Below are positions 1 through 7,828 of a stretch of DNA of 64,000 bases, in pieces; the first letter of the stretch is position 1, and the number at the start of each line of letters is the position of its first letter. This stretch comes from Achromobacter aegrifaciens. Lineage in GTDB: Bacteria; Pseudomonadota; Gammaproteobacteria; Burkholderiales; Burkholderiaceae_B. The notes beneath the pieces were generated by a model, which saw only the letters and a list, made by a program, of their open reading frames with translations, was not told the DNA's origin and did not search any database. Made by a program: the position numbers and the translations under genes. The stretch covers positions 1 to 64,000 of the forward strand of contig NZ_CADIJY010000010.1 of NCBI RefSeq assembly GCF_902859735.1, given 5' to 3'.

Positions 1-2381
1 CCGCCGCGGGAGCGTCCGCTGCGGGAACGCCCGCCGCGGGAGCGCCCGCCGCTCCGCCCGCCACGACTCCGGCAGGAACCCCGGCCGTGGACGCCGCCGC
101 GCCTCAGCCGGCGCCCGCGCCCGCTGAATGGAAGGTCGAGCTGGATGCCTTCAATCTGCACGAAGGCGAGGTCTACGTCACCGACGCGGTCAGCAAGCTG
201 GACTACGTGATGACCGGCCTGGCCGCGACGGTCGAGGGCGTGGCCCTGCCGCAGGTGTCCGGCCAGCCCATCAATTTGTGGCTGACCATGGACAACAGCA
301 CCGACGGCGGCTGGCTGCGCGCCAAGGGGCCGCTGGTCCTGAAGCCGCTGTCGCTGGAACTGGGCGTGCGCTTGGGCAACATTGCGCTGGCGCCCCTGGC
401 GCCGGCCGTGCGCAACGCGGCGCCGATCGCGCTGCTGGATGGCCGCCTGGCCGCCAGCGCGCAAGTTCATGTGAAGGAAACGAACGGCGCGGTGGATGCA
501 TCCGCCAGCGCCGTGCAGGCCGACCTGACCCAATTCAAGGCCCGAGACGAATCCCTCAAGCCCGCCGTGGACATCGCGCTGCAAAGCCTGCGCGTGACCG
601 CCGACCGCCTGGCCATGGGTCCGGGCCAGAGCAATTTCACCCTGGCCGCCGCCGGCATCCAGGGCAATGGCAAGCTCGATCTCAAGGGCGCGTTCACGCC
701 GCAGCCGCTGACGGTGAAAACCTCCGTGGACCTGTCGGAACTGAACGTCGCGTCCTTTGCGCCCTATGCGGCCTCCAGCCTGAACGCCACGGTGCGCGCC
801 ATCACGCTGGGCGCCAAGGGCAACGCGGAGTTCGCCGCCGCGGCCGGTTCGGCGCCGATGAAGGCCAGCTGGAAGGGCGGCGTCGAAGTCACCGGCGTGG
901 ACCTGCAGGACCGAGTCAACAAGGATGACTTCCTGAACTGGAAGCGCCTGGGCTTTACCGGCATGGACATCTCGGTGGCGGGCGACAAGATCGGCGCCAA
1001 GCTGGGCGACATCGCGCTCGAGGATTTCTACGGCCGCGTGCTGCTCAACGCCCAAGGCCGCCTGAATGTCATGGACCTGGTGGCGGCTCCCGGCCAGGCC
1101 GGGGGCTCCATCACCCAGGACACCCAGACGCCCGGCCGCAGCGCCGCGCCGCCACCCGCCGCGCCCGCCGCCAAGGGGGGCGGGGGCATGCCGGACATCT
1201 CGGTTAACAGCGTCACCTTGAACCGCGGCCGCATGACCTTCACGGACCGCTTCGTCAAGCCCAACTACGTGGCCGAGCTCTCCAGCATCGAAGGTTCGAT
1301 CACGGCGGTGTCGTCCACCAATCCCCAGCCCGCCAAGGTCAAGGTTACCGGGCGCGTCTACACCACCGCGCCGCTGTCGATCAGCGGGGTGGTGCAGCCT
1401 TTCGCCAAGTACCTGTCGCTGGACCTGAAGGCTTCGGCCAAGGGCGTGGACCTGCCGCGCTTCAACACCTATTCGGCCAAGTACGTGGGCTACCCCATCA
1501 AGCGCGGCAAGCTCTCGGTGGACCTGGAATACAAGATCAAGGACCGCGCGCTGCAAGCCACCAACCATGTGGTGCTGAACCAGCTGACCTTCGGCGACAA
1601 GACCAACAGTCCCGACGCGACCAAGCTGCCGGTGCTGCTGGCCGTGGCCTTGCTGAAGGACTCGCGCGGCAACATCGACATCAACCTGCCGATTTCCGGT
1701 TCGCTGGACGATCCGGAGTTCTCGGTGGGCGGCATCGTGGTGCGCGTGCTGCTGAACCTGGTGGTCAAGGCGGTGACTTCGCCCTTCAGTCTGCTGGCCT
1801 CGGCCTTCGGCGGCGGGGAAGAACTGTCCTACGTGGAATTTGCGCCTGGCAGCGCGGCGCTGACCGAGGACAGCCTGCAGCGCATCGACACGCTGACCAA
1901 GGCGCTGACGGACCGTCCGGCCCTGAAGATGGACATCAGCGGCCGCGCCGATCCCAAGACCGACATGGAAGGCCTGCGCCAGGCCTGGGTCGACGCCAAG
2001 ATCCGCGCCGCCAAGGCCGCGGACGTCGCGCCGCGCGGCAAGAAGCCGAACCCGGCCGGCGTCGAGGTCTCGGGTGCGGAGCGCGCCAAGTATCTGGAAG
2101 AGGTCTACGACGACACGGACATCAAGGACAAGCCGCGCAACTTCATCGGCATGTCCAAATCCGTGCCGGCGGCGCAGATGGAGGAGATGCTGCGCAGCGT
2201 GGCGCCGGTGGGCGACGAGCAGTTGCGCCAACTGGCCGATGCGCGCGCGCAGGCGGTTTATGAGAAGCTGCAAGCCCAGGAAGGACTCGCGGATCGCGTG
2301 TTCATCGTTGCGCCGCAACTGGACGCGGATGGCATCAAGGACGAGGGGCAACCCTCGCGCGTGGACTTCTCCCTGAAGTGA
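1..2381 (+). CDS. DUF748 / AsmA-like envelope protein, 3' part (5' end outside window)
   Basis: The reading frame is open to the left edge, so the start lies outside the window; at least 790 residues are visible. The visible part begins with an Ala/Pro/Gly/Thr linker built on short PAAGAPA-like repeats. Two long beta-rich AsmA/DUF748-like segments follow, separated by a second linker (PPPAAPAAKGGGG) near visible residue 390. The C-terminus (FAPGSAALTEDSLQ, then SGRADPKTD) resembles the OmpA-like tail usual in DUF748 proteins. Members of this family are large, membrane-anchored periplasmic proteins related to AsmA/TamB, thought to act in outer-membrane lipid or protein homeostasis. No substrate is known. 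The family assignment is firm; the molecular function is not. The dienelactone hydrolase gene follows after 63 bp. Confidence 0.78.
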   Translation, partial: AAGASAAGTPAAGAPAAPPATTPAGTPAVDAAAPQPAPAPAEWKVELDAFNLHEGEVYVTDAVSKLDYVMTGLAATVEGVALPQVSGQPINLWLTMDNSTDGGWLRAKGPLVLKPLSLELGVRLGNIALAPLAPAVRNAAPIALLDGRLAASAQVHVKETNGAVDASASAVQADLTQFKARDESLKPAVDIALQSLRVTADRLAMGPGQSNFTLAAAGIQGNGKLDLKGAFTPQPLTVKTSVDLSELNVASFAPYAASSLNATVRAITLGAKGNAEFAAAAGSAPMKASWKGGVEVTGVDLQDRVNKDDFLNWKRLGFTGMDISVAGDKIGAKLGDIALEDFYGRVLLNAQGRLNVMDLVAAPGQAGGSITQDTQTPGRSAAPPPAAPAAKGGGGMPDISVNSVTLNRGRMTFTDRFVKPNYVAELSSIEGSITAVSSTNPQPAKVKVTGRVYTTAPLSISGVVQPFAKYLSLDLKASAKGVDLPRFNTYSAKYVGYPIKRGKLSVDLEYKIKDRALQATNHVVLNQLTFGDKTNSPDATKLPVLLAVALLKDSRGNIDINLPISGSLDDPEFSVGGIVVRVLLNLVVKAVTSPFSLLASAFGGGEELSYVEFAPGSAALTEDSLQRIDTLTKALTDRPALKMDISGRADPKTDMEGLRQAWVDAKIRAAKAADVAPRGKKPNPAGVEVSGAERAKYLEEVYDDTDIKDKPRNFIGMSKSVPAAQMEEMLRSVAPVGDEQLRQLADARAQAVYEKLQAQEGLADRVFIVAPQLDADGIKDEGQPSRVDFSLK

Positions 2382-2444
2382 ACCAGGCTGGTCCGGAAGG
2401 CGGCGTCCAGCCGCCCCTGCCAGCTTTTTGCCAGGAGATTCTCG

Positions 2445-3323
2445 ATGAATGACCAGGACGCGCACTTCGACAGCCTGCTGCCGCCCCTGCGGCTGAACCG
2501 GCGGGGTTTCATGGCCACCACGGTGGCGACGGGGTTTTCGCTGGCGGCCGGACAGGCCGTGGCGCAGACCACGATCACCACGGACGTCAACGGCCTTGTC
2601 GCCGGCAAGGTGGACATCCCGGTCAAGGACGGCAAGATGCCGGCATACCGCGCGGCGCCCAAGGGCAAGAAGGACCTGCCCACGATGCTGGTGGTGTCGG
2701 AGATTTTCGGGGTGCACGAGTACATCCAGGACGTGTGCCGGCGGCTGGCCCACCAGGGCTATCTGGCCATCGCGCCCGAGCTGTTCGCGCGCCAGGGCGA
2801 TCCGTCCAAGTACACCGAGATCCCCAAGTTGCAGGCGGAAATCATCGGCAAGGTCCCGGACGCGCAGGTGATGTCCGACCTGGACTCGACCGCGGCCTGG
2901 GCCACGTCCAACGGCGGCAATCCGGACCGGCTGGGCATCGTGGGCTTTTGCTGGGGCGGCCGCCAGGTCTGGCTGTACGCGGCCCACAACCCGAAGCTCA
3001 AGGCCGGCGCGGCCTGGTACGGCCAGTTGGGCGGGCAGCCTTCGGAACTGAAGCCCAAATCGGTGCTGAGCCAGGTGAACGACCTGAAGGCGAAGGTGCT
3101 GGGAGCCTATGGCGGCAAGGACGCCGGGATTTCGATGGCGGACGTGGACAAGATGCGGCTGGAACTGGCGCAGGGGCCGGCGGCGGCGAAGGCTTCGCGG
3201 ATCGATGTGTATCCGGACGCGCCGCATGCGTTTCATGCGGATTATCGGCCTTCTTATCGGAAGGCTGAGGCGGAGCAGGCTTGGACGCGGATGTTGGATT
3301 GGTTCAAGCAGAACGGGCTGTGA
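2445..3323 (+). CDS. Tat-exported dienelactone hydrolase family protein
   Basis: An alpha/beta hydrolase of the dienelactone hydrolase family (292 aa). Residues 18-23 read NRRGFM, followed by a hydrophobic stretch and AVAQ at 38-41, a twin-arginine signal, so it probably folds in the cytoplasm and works in the periplasm. The nucleophile motif GFCWGG puts the catalytic Cys at 169. Asp226 (YGGKD) and His261 (PHAFH) complete the Cys-Asp-His triad. An AGGAG Shine-Dalgarno precedes the ATG. Classical DLHs open dienelactone in chlorocatechol degradation, but no aromatic-degradation genes are nearby, so the substrate is unknown. This Tat-signal subfamily is common in proteobacteria. Confidence 0.88.
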   Translation: MNDQDAHFDSLLPPLRLNRRGFMATTVATGFSLAAGQAVAQTTITTDVNGLVAGKVDIPVKDGKMPAYRAAPKGKKDLPTMLVVSEIFGVHEYIQDVCRRLAHQGYLAIAPELFARQGDPSKYTEIPKLQAEIIGKVPDAQVMSDLDSTAAWATSNGGNPDRLGIVGFCWGGRQVWLYAAHNPKLKAGAAWYGQLGGQPSELKPKSVLSQVNDLKAKVLGAYGGKDAGISMADVDKMRLELAQGPAAAKASRIDVYPDAPHAFHADYRPSYRKAEAEQAWTRMLDWFKQNGL

Positions 3324-3376
3324 TCTTCGTGGGTTCGTTTGGGTCTTCTTGGGGCTTGTTGGGCGCTATGAGTGCG

Positions 3377-3413
3377 CACGAGTCTTCGTAGGTCCCACGA
3401 GTCTTCGTAGGTC
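3377..3413 (+). repeat. Two tandem 18-bp units (19-bp period)
   Basis: The unit CACGAGTCTTCGTAGGTC occurs at 3377-3394 and exactly again at 3396-3413. The second copy runs into the hairpin-tailed repeat that starts at 3403. The CTTCGTAGGTC part recurs at 19615, so the duplication involves the left end of that element. Confidence 0.8.
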
Positions 3414-3414
3414 G

Positions 3415-3576
3415 CCCGTCGTCGCGGGCGGCGTGGCGGCTCGCGCCCACGATTGCGGTCCGGAGCGTTCGCTCCGGACTCCCCCGTCGTCATCTTCGTC
3501 AAGGCCTTCGGCCTTTCCTTCAGATTCCCTTGGGCGCATCGAGGTTGCGAGCCGCCACGCCGCCCGCGCCGACGGG
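3415..3576 (+). repeat. 162-bp inverted-repeat element, copy 1
   Basis: The 30-bp arms 3415-3444 and 3547-3576 are reverse complements at 29 of 30 positions. They enclose a core of about 102 bp with two internal hairpins: GTCCGGAGC-GTTC-GCTCCGGAC and AAGGCC-TTC-GGCCTT. The core aligns closely to the reverse complement of 4118-4215, but the arms do not obviously match that copy's arms. Confidence 0.78.
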
Positions 3577-3639
3577 CTGCGTGCGTCTTGGCTTGTTGCG
3601 TTGCTAGAGCTGTGGTCGGCGGAGAGTCTTGGGCTGCCC

Positions 3640-3673
3640 GTATTAATCGGCCGCGCGGGCGGCCGATTAATAC
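3640..3673 (+). repeat. 34-nt perfect hairpin, copy 1
   Basis: GTATTAATCGGCCGC, a GCGG loop, then the exact 15-nt reverse complement. The hairpin at 19704-19737 has the same geometry and loop, but its stem begins GTGTTGTT instead of GTATTAAT, with matching changes on both sides. No T-run follows, so it is not a simple intrinsic terminator. Confidence 0.85.
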
Positions 3674-3957
3674 ATACGTCATTATTTGAAGTGTGATTGT
3701 GATCGCTGGCGCGCATGCCTCGATTGGATTTCTTCTGGCGTCGCCGTCAGGGGGGAGGGGCGGTGATGGGTGGCGCGCGGCGGGCAGCCGTTTGCGCATG
3801 AAGACCCGTACGCGCGCCACCCATCCGGCTTTGGAGTTCAAGTGGCGATTGACTTGCCAACGGGCTTTGATGGGCCGTCATGAAAAAGTGCCCGTGATAT
3901 CCACGATCACTCCCCACCAGCGCGCAGCGCCATCGGGAATCGCAAGACACCGCGTAA

Positions 3958-3992
3958 GCCCCCAGAGGCCGCCCGCGCGGCCGGCCGGGGGC
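3958..3992 (-). repeat. GC-rich hairpin related to the 34-nt hairpins (degenerate)
   Basis: Inner stem GGCCGC/GCGGCC with a CCGC loop is the reverse complement of the GC core of the 3640 and 19704 hairpins. An outer GCCCCC/GGGGGC stem is separated by a small internal loop. It lies on the 5' side (plus coordinates) of the inverted element copy at 4086-4247, mirroring the layout at 3415-3673. Confidence 0.5.
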
Positions 3993-4085
3993 GGGCCCCG
4001 CAAGATCCATCGCCAAACCCCACCGGCGGCGAGAACCCTAAGCACACCGTTCGTCCTCGGGGCCAGGAAGTTTCAACCAGCAGAG

Positions 4086-4247
4086 CCAGTCGCGGCGGCG
4101 GGGCCAGAGGCGCGGGGCGTCGATAAGCCCGAGGGAATCTGAAGGAACCGCCGAAGGCGGTGACGAAGATGACGAAGGGGAAGTCCGGAGCGAAGGCTCC
4201 GGACCGCAATCGTTGCCCCGCGGCTCTGGCCCCGCCGCCGCGACTGG
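4086..4247 (-). repeat. 162-bp inverted-repeat element, copy 2 (opposite orientation)
   Basis: Arms 4086-4117 and 4216-4247 (32 bp) are reverse complements at 31 of 32 positions. The 98-bp core, read on the minus strand, matches copy 1 with few changes. The first inner hairpin keeps its stem. In the second the stem changes from AAGGCC/GGCCTT to ACCGCC/GGCGGT, which preserves pairing. The overall length, 162 bp, is identical to copy 1. Confidence 0.78.
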
Positions 4248-4289
4248 CGTCTCAAGAAGCTGAACCTTCAGAAACAGAAACAGAACCTG

Positions 4290-4712
4290 CTACTGCGCCT
4301 TCTCCCCCGGCAACCCATCACTAACCTCCGCCAACGCCCTCTTCATATCCTCATACTCCATCACCCTCTCCCCCTGAAACCCGCCCAACACCCCCCGGCA
4401 CCCGTCCACCCCCGATCGCTTCATCTCTTCCATCATCGCCGTTCCCTGCGCCTGTCCCTTCTGGAACAGCCCGTCATACCCGCCCGAAGGAAAGCCATAT
4501 TCCTGCGCATACTGCAGCAGGTTCTTGCGGGCCGTGGCCTGGTGCTGGGCCAGATCGGGTTCGGAAGCCCCGCAGGCGCGGGCGGCGCCGTTGGAGGCGC
4601 CGGCTGCGATGACGAAGGAGTCGTATTGGGCCTGTTCGGCGGCATCGGGAGCCGCCCAGGCCGTGGCGGCCGAGGTCAGCGCCAGGGCCAGGCCGGTCAA
4701 GATCTTGCGCAT
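4290..4712 (-). CDS. Small secreted protein of unknown function
   Basis: 140 aa from an ATG preceded by GGAG at good spacing; a longer in-frame start exists upstream but would bury the signal peptide. Residues 1-21 (MRKILTGLALALTSAATAWAA) form a Sec signal with an AWA-A cleavage site, so the mature protein of about 120 aa is periplasmic. It has two cysteines, in RACGASEPDL and DGCRGVL, that could form a disulfide. The rest is charged and mostly helical in character. I do not recognise a family. It is divergent from the peroxiredoxin gene and shares a 245-bp upstream region with it. Confidence 0.7.
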   Translation of the reverse strand: MRKILTGLALALTSAATAWAAPDAAEQAQYDSFVIAAGASNGAARACGASEPDLAQHQATARKNLLQYAQEYGFPSGGYDGLFQKGQAQGTAMMEEMKRSGVDGCRGVLGGFQGERVMEYEDMKRALAEVSDGLPGEKAQ

Positions 4713-4957
4713 CGATGAATCTCCGCTAGATGCCCGCCAGCCGGCAGCGCGGCGTGCGCGGGCGGTGATTGCAACCACAACATTATGGCAATCAGCCGTT
4801 TCGCGCCCGTGTAGCCTTGGTGTGGAGTCGTTTCAGACTGTGCATCTTTCTTTCCCTGACGCTGGCTGGCCAGCAAGGCGGCCGCGCAGGAACTATGATG
4901 GAGCCTGTGGGGCGCTCCTGCCCCAATGCATTGCCCCTATTCCTCCTGGAGATCTAC

Positions 4958-5461
4958 ATGACGATCAAAGTCGGCGATCGCGTGCCGGACGGCACCCTGA
5001 CCGAATTCATCGAAACCGAAACCGCCGGCTGCTCGCTGGGCCCCAACGCGTTCCAGGTCGCCGACCTGACCCGCGGCAAGACCATTGCGCTGTTCGCCCT
5101 GCCGGGCGCCTTCACGCCCACCTGCTCGGCCAAGCATCTGCCGGGCTATGTGGAACAGGCTGCGGCCCTGAAGGCCAAGGGCGTCGATGAAATCTGGTGC
5201 GTGTCGGTCAACGACGCGTTCGTCATGGGCGCCTGGGGCCGCGAGCAGAAGACCGAAGGCAAGGTCCGCATGCTGGCCGACGGTTCCGCCTTGTGGACCA
5301 AGGAACTGGGCCTGGAGCTGGACCTGATCCAGCGCGGCATGGGCGTGCGCTCGCAGCGCTACTCGGCCCTGATCGTCGACGGTGTGGTCAAGCAGCTGAA
5401 CGTCGAAGGCCCCGGCAAGTTCGAAGTCAGCGACGCCGCCACGATGCTGTCGCAAGTCTGA
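4958..5461 (+). CDS. Peroxiredoxin, Prx5 type
   Basis: A 167-aa redoxin-fold thiol peroxidase. PGAFTPTCS at 49-57 is the peroxiredoxin-5 active site, with Cys56 the peroxidatic cysteine and Thr53 the conserved threonine. Further cysteines at 25 and in WCVSVND could resolve the sulfenate. It reduces H2O2 or organic peroxides in the cytoplasm using a thiol donor such as glutaredoxin or glutathione. The start is the ATG with GGAG upstream; an open frame continues further 5' but has no family similarity. The length is normal for the family. Confidence 0.92.
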   Translation: MTIKVGDRVPDGTLTEFIETETAGCSLGPNAFQVADLTRGKTIALFALPGAFTPTCSAKHLPGYVEQAAALKAKGVDEIWCVSVNDAFVMGAWGREQKTEGKVRMLADGSALWTKELGLELDLIQRGMGVRSQRYSALIVDGVVKQLNVEGPGKFEVSDAATMLSQV

Positions 5462-5547
5462 TCCCACGCAGTTCCTGTTTTACCGCTTAGCGCAGCGGGC
5501 CGCTTTCGTGGCCTGTTGCGCTGCCGCCAGCAGCGGTTGCCGACGCC

Positions 5548-6930
5548 ATGCTCGCCACCATTTCCTCCTTTTCGTCGCTTTACTTCGCGACCTTGCTGAT
5601 GCTCATCGGCACGGGTCTGTTCAACACCTATATGGGGCTCAGGCTGACAGCGCAGTCTGTCAGCGAGGTGTGGATCGGCGCCCTGATCGCCGGCTACTAC
5701 CTGGGCCTGGTGTGCGGCGCCCGCCTGGGGCACAAACTCATCATCCGCGTGGGCCACATCCGGGCGTTTGTCGCCTGTGCGGCGGTGGCCACCAGCATGA
5801 TCCTGGCCCAGACGCTGGTCGAATCCATGCCGCTGTGGCTGGTGTTCCGCGTCATTTCGGGCATCGTGATGGTGACCGAATTCATGGTCATCGAAAGCTG
5901 GCTCAACGAGCAGACCGAAAATCACCAGCGCGGGCGCGTCTTCTCCGTCTACATGGTCGTGTCCGGCCTGGGCACCGTGCTGGGCCAACTGGCCCTGACG
6001 GCCTATGCCACGCTGGACCTGCGGCCGCTGACGCTGGTGGCCATGTGCCTGGTGCTGTGCCTGGTGCCTATCGCCGTCACCGCGCGCTCGCACCCGCCCA
6101 CGCCGCTGCCGGCGCCGCTGGACATACGCTTCTTCATGCGGCGCGTGCCGCTGTCGATGACGGTGTTGTTCGTGGCCGGCAACCTTTCCGGCGCGTTCTA
6201 TGGCCTGGCGGCCGTCTATGGCGCCAAGCATGGCCTGTCCACCTCGCAGGCGGCGATTTTCGTGGCCGCCGCAGTGACCGCCGGCCTGCTGTCGCAATGG
6301 CCCATGGGCTGGCTTTCCGACCGCATCAACCGCGCCGGTCTGATCCGCTTCAATGCGCTGCTGCTGGTGCTGCTGCCGGTGGTCATGTGGGGCTGGATCG
6401 TGCTGCCGTACTGGGCGCTGGTGGCCATGTCCTGTGTCTTCGGCGTGCTGCAGTTCACGCTGTACCCGCTGGGCGCGGCGTTCGCCAACGATCACGTGGA
6501 ATCCGAGCGCCGGGTCAGCCTGTCGGCCGTGCTGCTCATGACCTACGGGGTCGGTGCATGCGTGGGGCCGATGATTGCCGGGGTGCTGATGTCCCTGGCC
6601 GGCCCCAGCATGTACTACGTGTTCATCTCCGCCTGCGCCTTGATCCTGGTCTGGCATGTGCGTCCCACGCGCGTCACCGGTGCGCATCAGGTGGAAGAAG
6701 CGCCCACGCATTTCGTGCCCATGCCGGACACGCTGCAGAGCTCGCCCGCCGCGGCGGTGCTGGATCCGCGCGTGGATCCAGCAACCGACATCGCCATGGA
6801 AATGGTGCAGCCCGAAGTGGCGCCGGTGGCAGCCACTGAGCCGCCCGCTGCGGAACCGCCTGGCGATGCCGCGGCGGATGTGGCGGACGACGCGGCCGAA
6901 GACGGCCGCCAGAGGCGCACCGGCACCTGA
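5548..6930 (+). CDS. MFS transporter, YcaD-like
   Basis: A 460-aa major facilitator protein with about 12 membrane segments between residues 5 and 375, and the LSDRINRAGL loop motif near the centre. The sequence style (IESWLNEQ, MYYVFISACALILVW) fits the YcaD family of uncharacterised inner-membrane permeases. The last 85 residues are a hydrophilic Ala/Pro/Glu/Asp-rich tail, longer than usual for the family and probably a disordered cytoplasmic extension. The substrate is unknown. It lies 86 bp after the peroxiredoxin gene, ends 16 bp before the convergent DMT gene, and no strong terminator is visible. Confidence 0.85.
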   Translation: MLATISSFSSLYFATLLMLIGTGLFNTYMGLRLTAQSVSEVWIGALIAGYYLGLVCGARLGHKLIIRVGHIRAFVACAAVATSMILAQTLVESMPLWLVFRVISGIVMVTEFMVIESWLNEQTENHQRGRVFSVYMVVSGLGTVLGQLALTAYATLDLRPLTLVAMCLVLCLVPIAVTARSHPPTPLPAPLDIRFFMRRVPLSMTVLFVAGNLSGAFYGLAAVYGAKHGLSTSQAAIFVAAAVTAGLLSQWPMGWLSDRINRAGLIRFNALLLVLLPVVMWGWIVLPYWALVAMSCVFGVLQFTLYPLGAAFANDHVESERRVSLSAVLLMTYGVGACVGPMIAGVLMSLAGPSMYYVFISACALILVWHVRPTRVTGAHQVEEAPTHFVPMPDTLQSSPAAAVLDPRVDPATDIAMEMVQPEVAPVAATEPPAAEPPGDAAADVADDAAEDGRQRRTGT

Positions 6931-6946
6931 GGCCGGGGTCGCGTCC

Positions 6947-7828
6947 TTACCAGGGCGCCATCAGCACGATGGCAGCCAGCGCCAGCGCGATGCCCAGCAG
7001 GTTCAGCCGGGTCAGCGGTTCGCGGAAGGCCAGTGCGCCGACCAGCGTGCCCAGGGTGATCACGCCCATGTTCATGGACGCGAACACCAGCGCGGGGTGC
7101 TCGGGCAGCGACTGGTGCGCGCGGATGTAGGTCAGGATGTTGCCGAAGTTCGCCAGTCCCAGCGCCGCACCCGCGGCCAGGTGCCGAAGCTGGCAGCGCA
7201 CCCGGCGCCACAGCAGGTAGCAGAGCATCAGCACCCCGGCGATGAGGAAGGCCAGCAGCAGCCCGCCCGCGAAAGCGGTGCCCGCGCGCGCCATCTGCTT
7301 GAACAGGATGTCGATGACGCCATACCCCACCCAGACCACCAGCGGCCACAGCCACATGGCGCGGCTGCTTGCGGCCGTGTCCTCGCCCGGCGTCTGCGCG
7401 CGGGGGGCGCGGCGCAGCAGGCAGTACAAGGCGCTGGCGGCCAGCAGGGTCGCGGCCAGCTTGCGGCCGCTTACCGGTTCGCCGAACAGCAGGAAGGCCG
7501 CCAGCAGCGGGATGAACAGGGACAGGCGCTGCGCCGCGTCGCTGCGCACGATGCCGGCATGGCGCACGGCCGCCGCCATCGCCAGGAACACGCTGGGCAG
7601 CAGTACGCCCAGCGCGGCCAGCACCAGCCACGGCGTCTGTGGGGTCAGCAGCGCCGTCGGGTCCGGGCGCAGCACGGCCCAGCAGAGCAGGGCGGCTACC
7701 GCATAGTTCATGGCGATGGCCTGGCGCACGTCGACTTGATAGCGCCGCGCCAGCTTCAGCAGCACGGCCACGGTGACGCTGCAGGCGACGCTGGCCAGCA
7801 GGTAGAGGAGGCCGGGAGTCAACGGCAT
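6947..7828 (-). CDS. DMT (EamA-type) permease
   Basis: A 293-aa protein with about ten hydrophobic helices arranged as two five-helix halves, each ending in an EamA-like pattern ([23 protein letters not shown] and [24 protein letters not shown]). This is typical of drug/metabolite transporters that export amino acids or metabolites. I chose the ATG that overlaps the end of bioB by 10 bp, because the longer frame adds an arginine-rich segment with no membrane character. The overlap indicates co-transcription and translational coupling with bioB. A role in biotin or precursor movement is possible but unproven. Confidence 0.85.
   Translation of the reverse strand: MPLTPGLLYLLASVACSVTVAVLLKLARRYQVDVRQAIAMNYAVAALLCWAVLRPDPTALLTPQTPWLVLAALGVLLPSVFLAMAAAVRHAGIVRSDAAQRLSLFIPLLAAFLLFGEPVSGRKLAATLLAASALYCLLRRAPRAQTPGEDTAASSRAMWLWPLVVWVGYGVIDILFKQMARAGTAFAGGLLLAFLIAGVLMLCYLLWRRVRCQLRHLAAGAALGLANFGNILTYIRAHQSLPEHPALVFASMNMGVITLGTLVGALAFREPLTRLNLLGIALALAAIVLMAPW

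Larger units (their letters stand above)
3403..3679 (+). repeat. Hairpin-tailed dispersed repeat, copy 1 (interrupted)
   Basis: It shares its left end (CTTCGTAGGTCGCCCG), its middle (a GTGCGTCTTGGC-like stretch and AGCTGTGGTCGG), a terminal 34-nt hairpin and the trailing ACATAC with a second copy at 19615-19743. This copy is 277 bp against 129 bp for the other. The extra material is the 162-bp inverted-repeat element at 3415-3576, which appears to have landed in the left end of this repeat. Confidence 0.72.
3324..4289. other. Gene-free 966-bp block of structured repeats
   Basis: I see no convincing gene here. The open frames on either strand are arginine/proline-rich, lack Shine-Dalgarno sites and cross palindromes. 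The block holds a 19-bp tandem duplication, two inverted copies of a 162-bp inverted-repeat element (3415-3576 and 4086-4247) and two GC-rich hairpins (3640-3673 and 3958-3992). The part between 3690 and 3950 shows nothing recognisable. Confidence 0.7.

Noticed and set aside
3640-3673. Reading the 34-nt hairpin as an intrinsic terminator for the dienelactone hydrolase gene
   Set aside because: No T-run on either side, and it lies more than 300 bp from the stop codon; it belongs to the dispersed repeat.
3453-3689. Small ORF starting MRSGAFAPD in the repeat core, with a relative in the inverted copy
   Set aside because: No ribosome site, and the substitutions between copies preserve hairpin pairing rather than amino acids.
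3324-4289. CRISPR array or integrated mobile element in the repeat-rich gap
   Set aside because: Repeats are not regularly spaced, there are no spacers, cas genes, transposase or target-site duplications visible.
4769-4957. Longer N-terminus for the peroxiredoxin (63 extra residues)
   Set aside because: No family similarity in the extension, while the internal ATG has a good ribosome site and gives the normal length.
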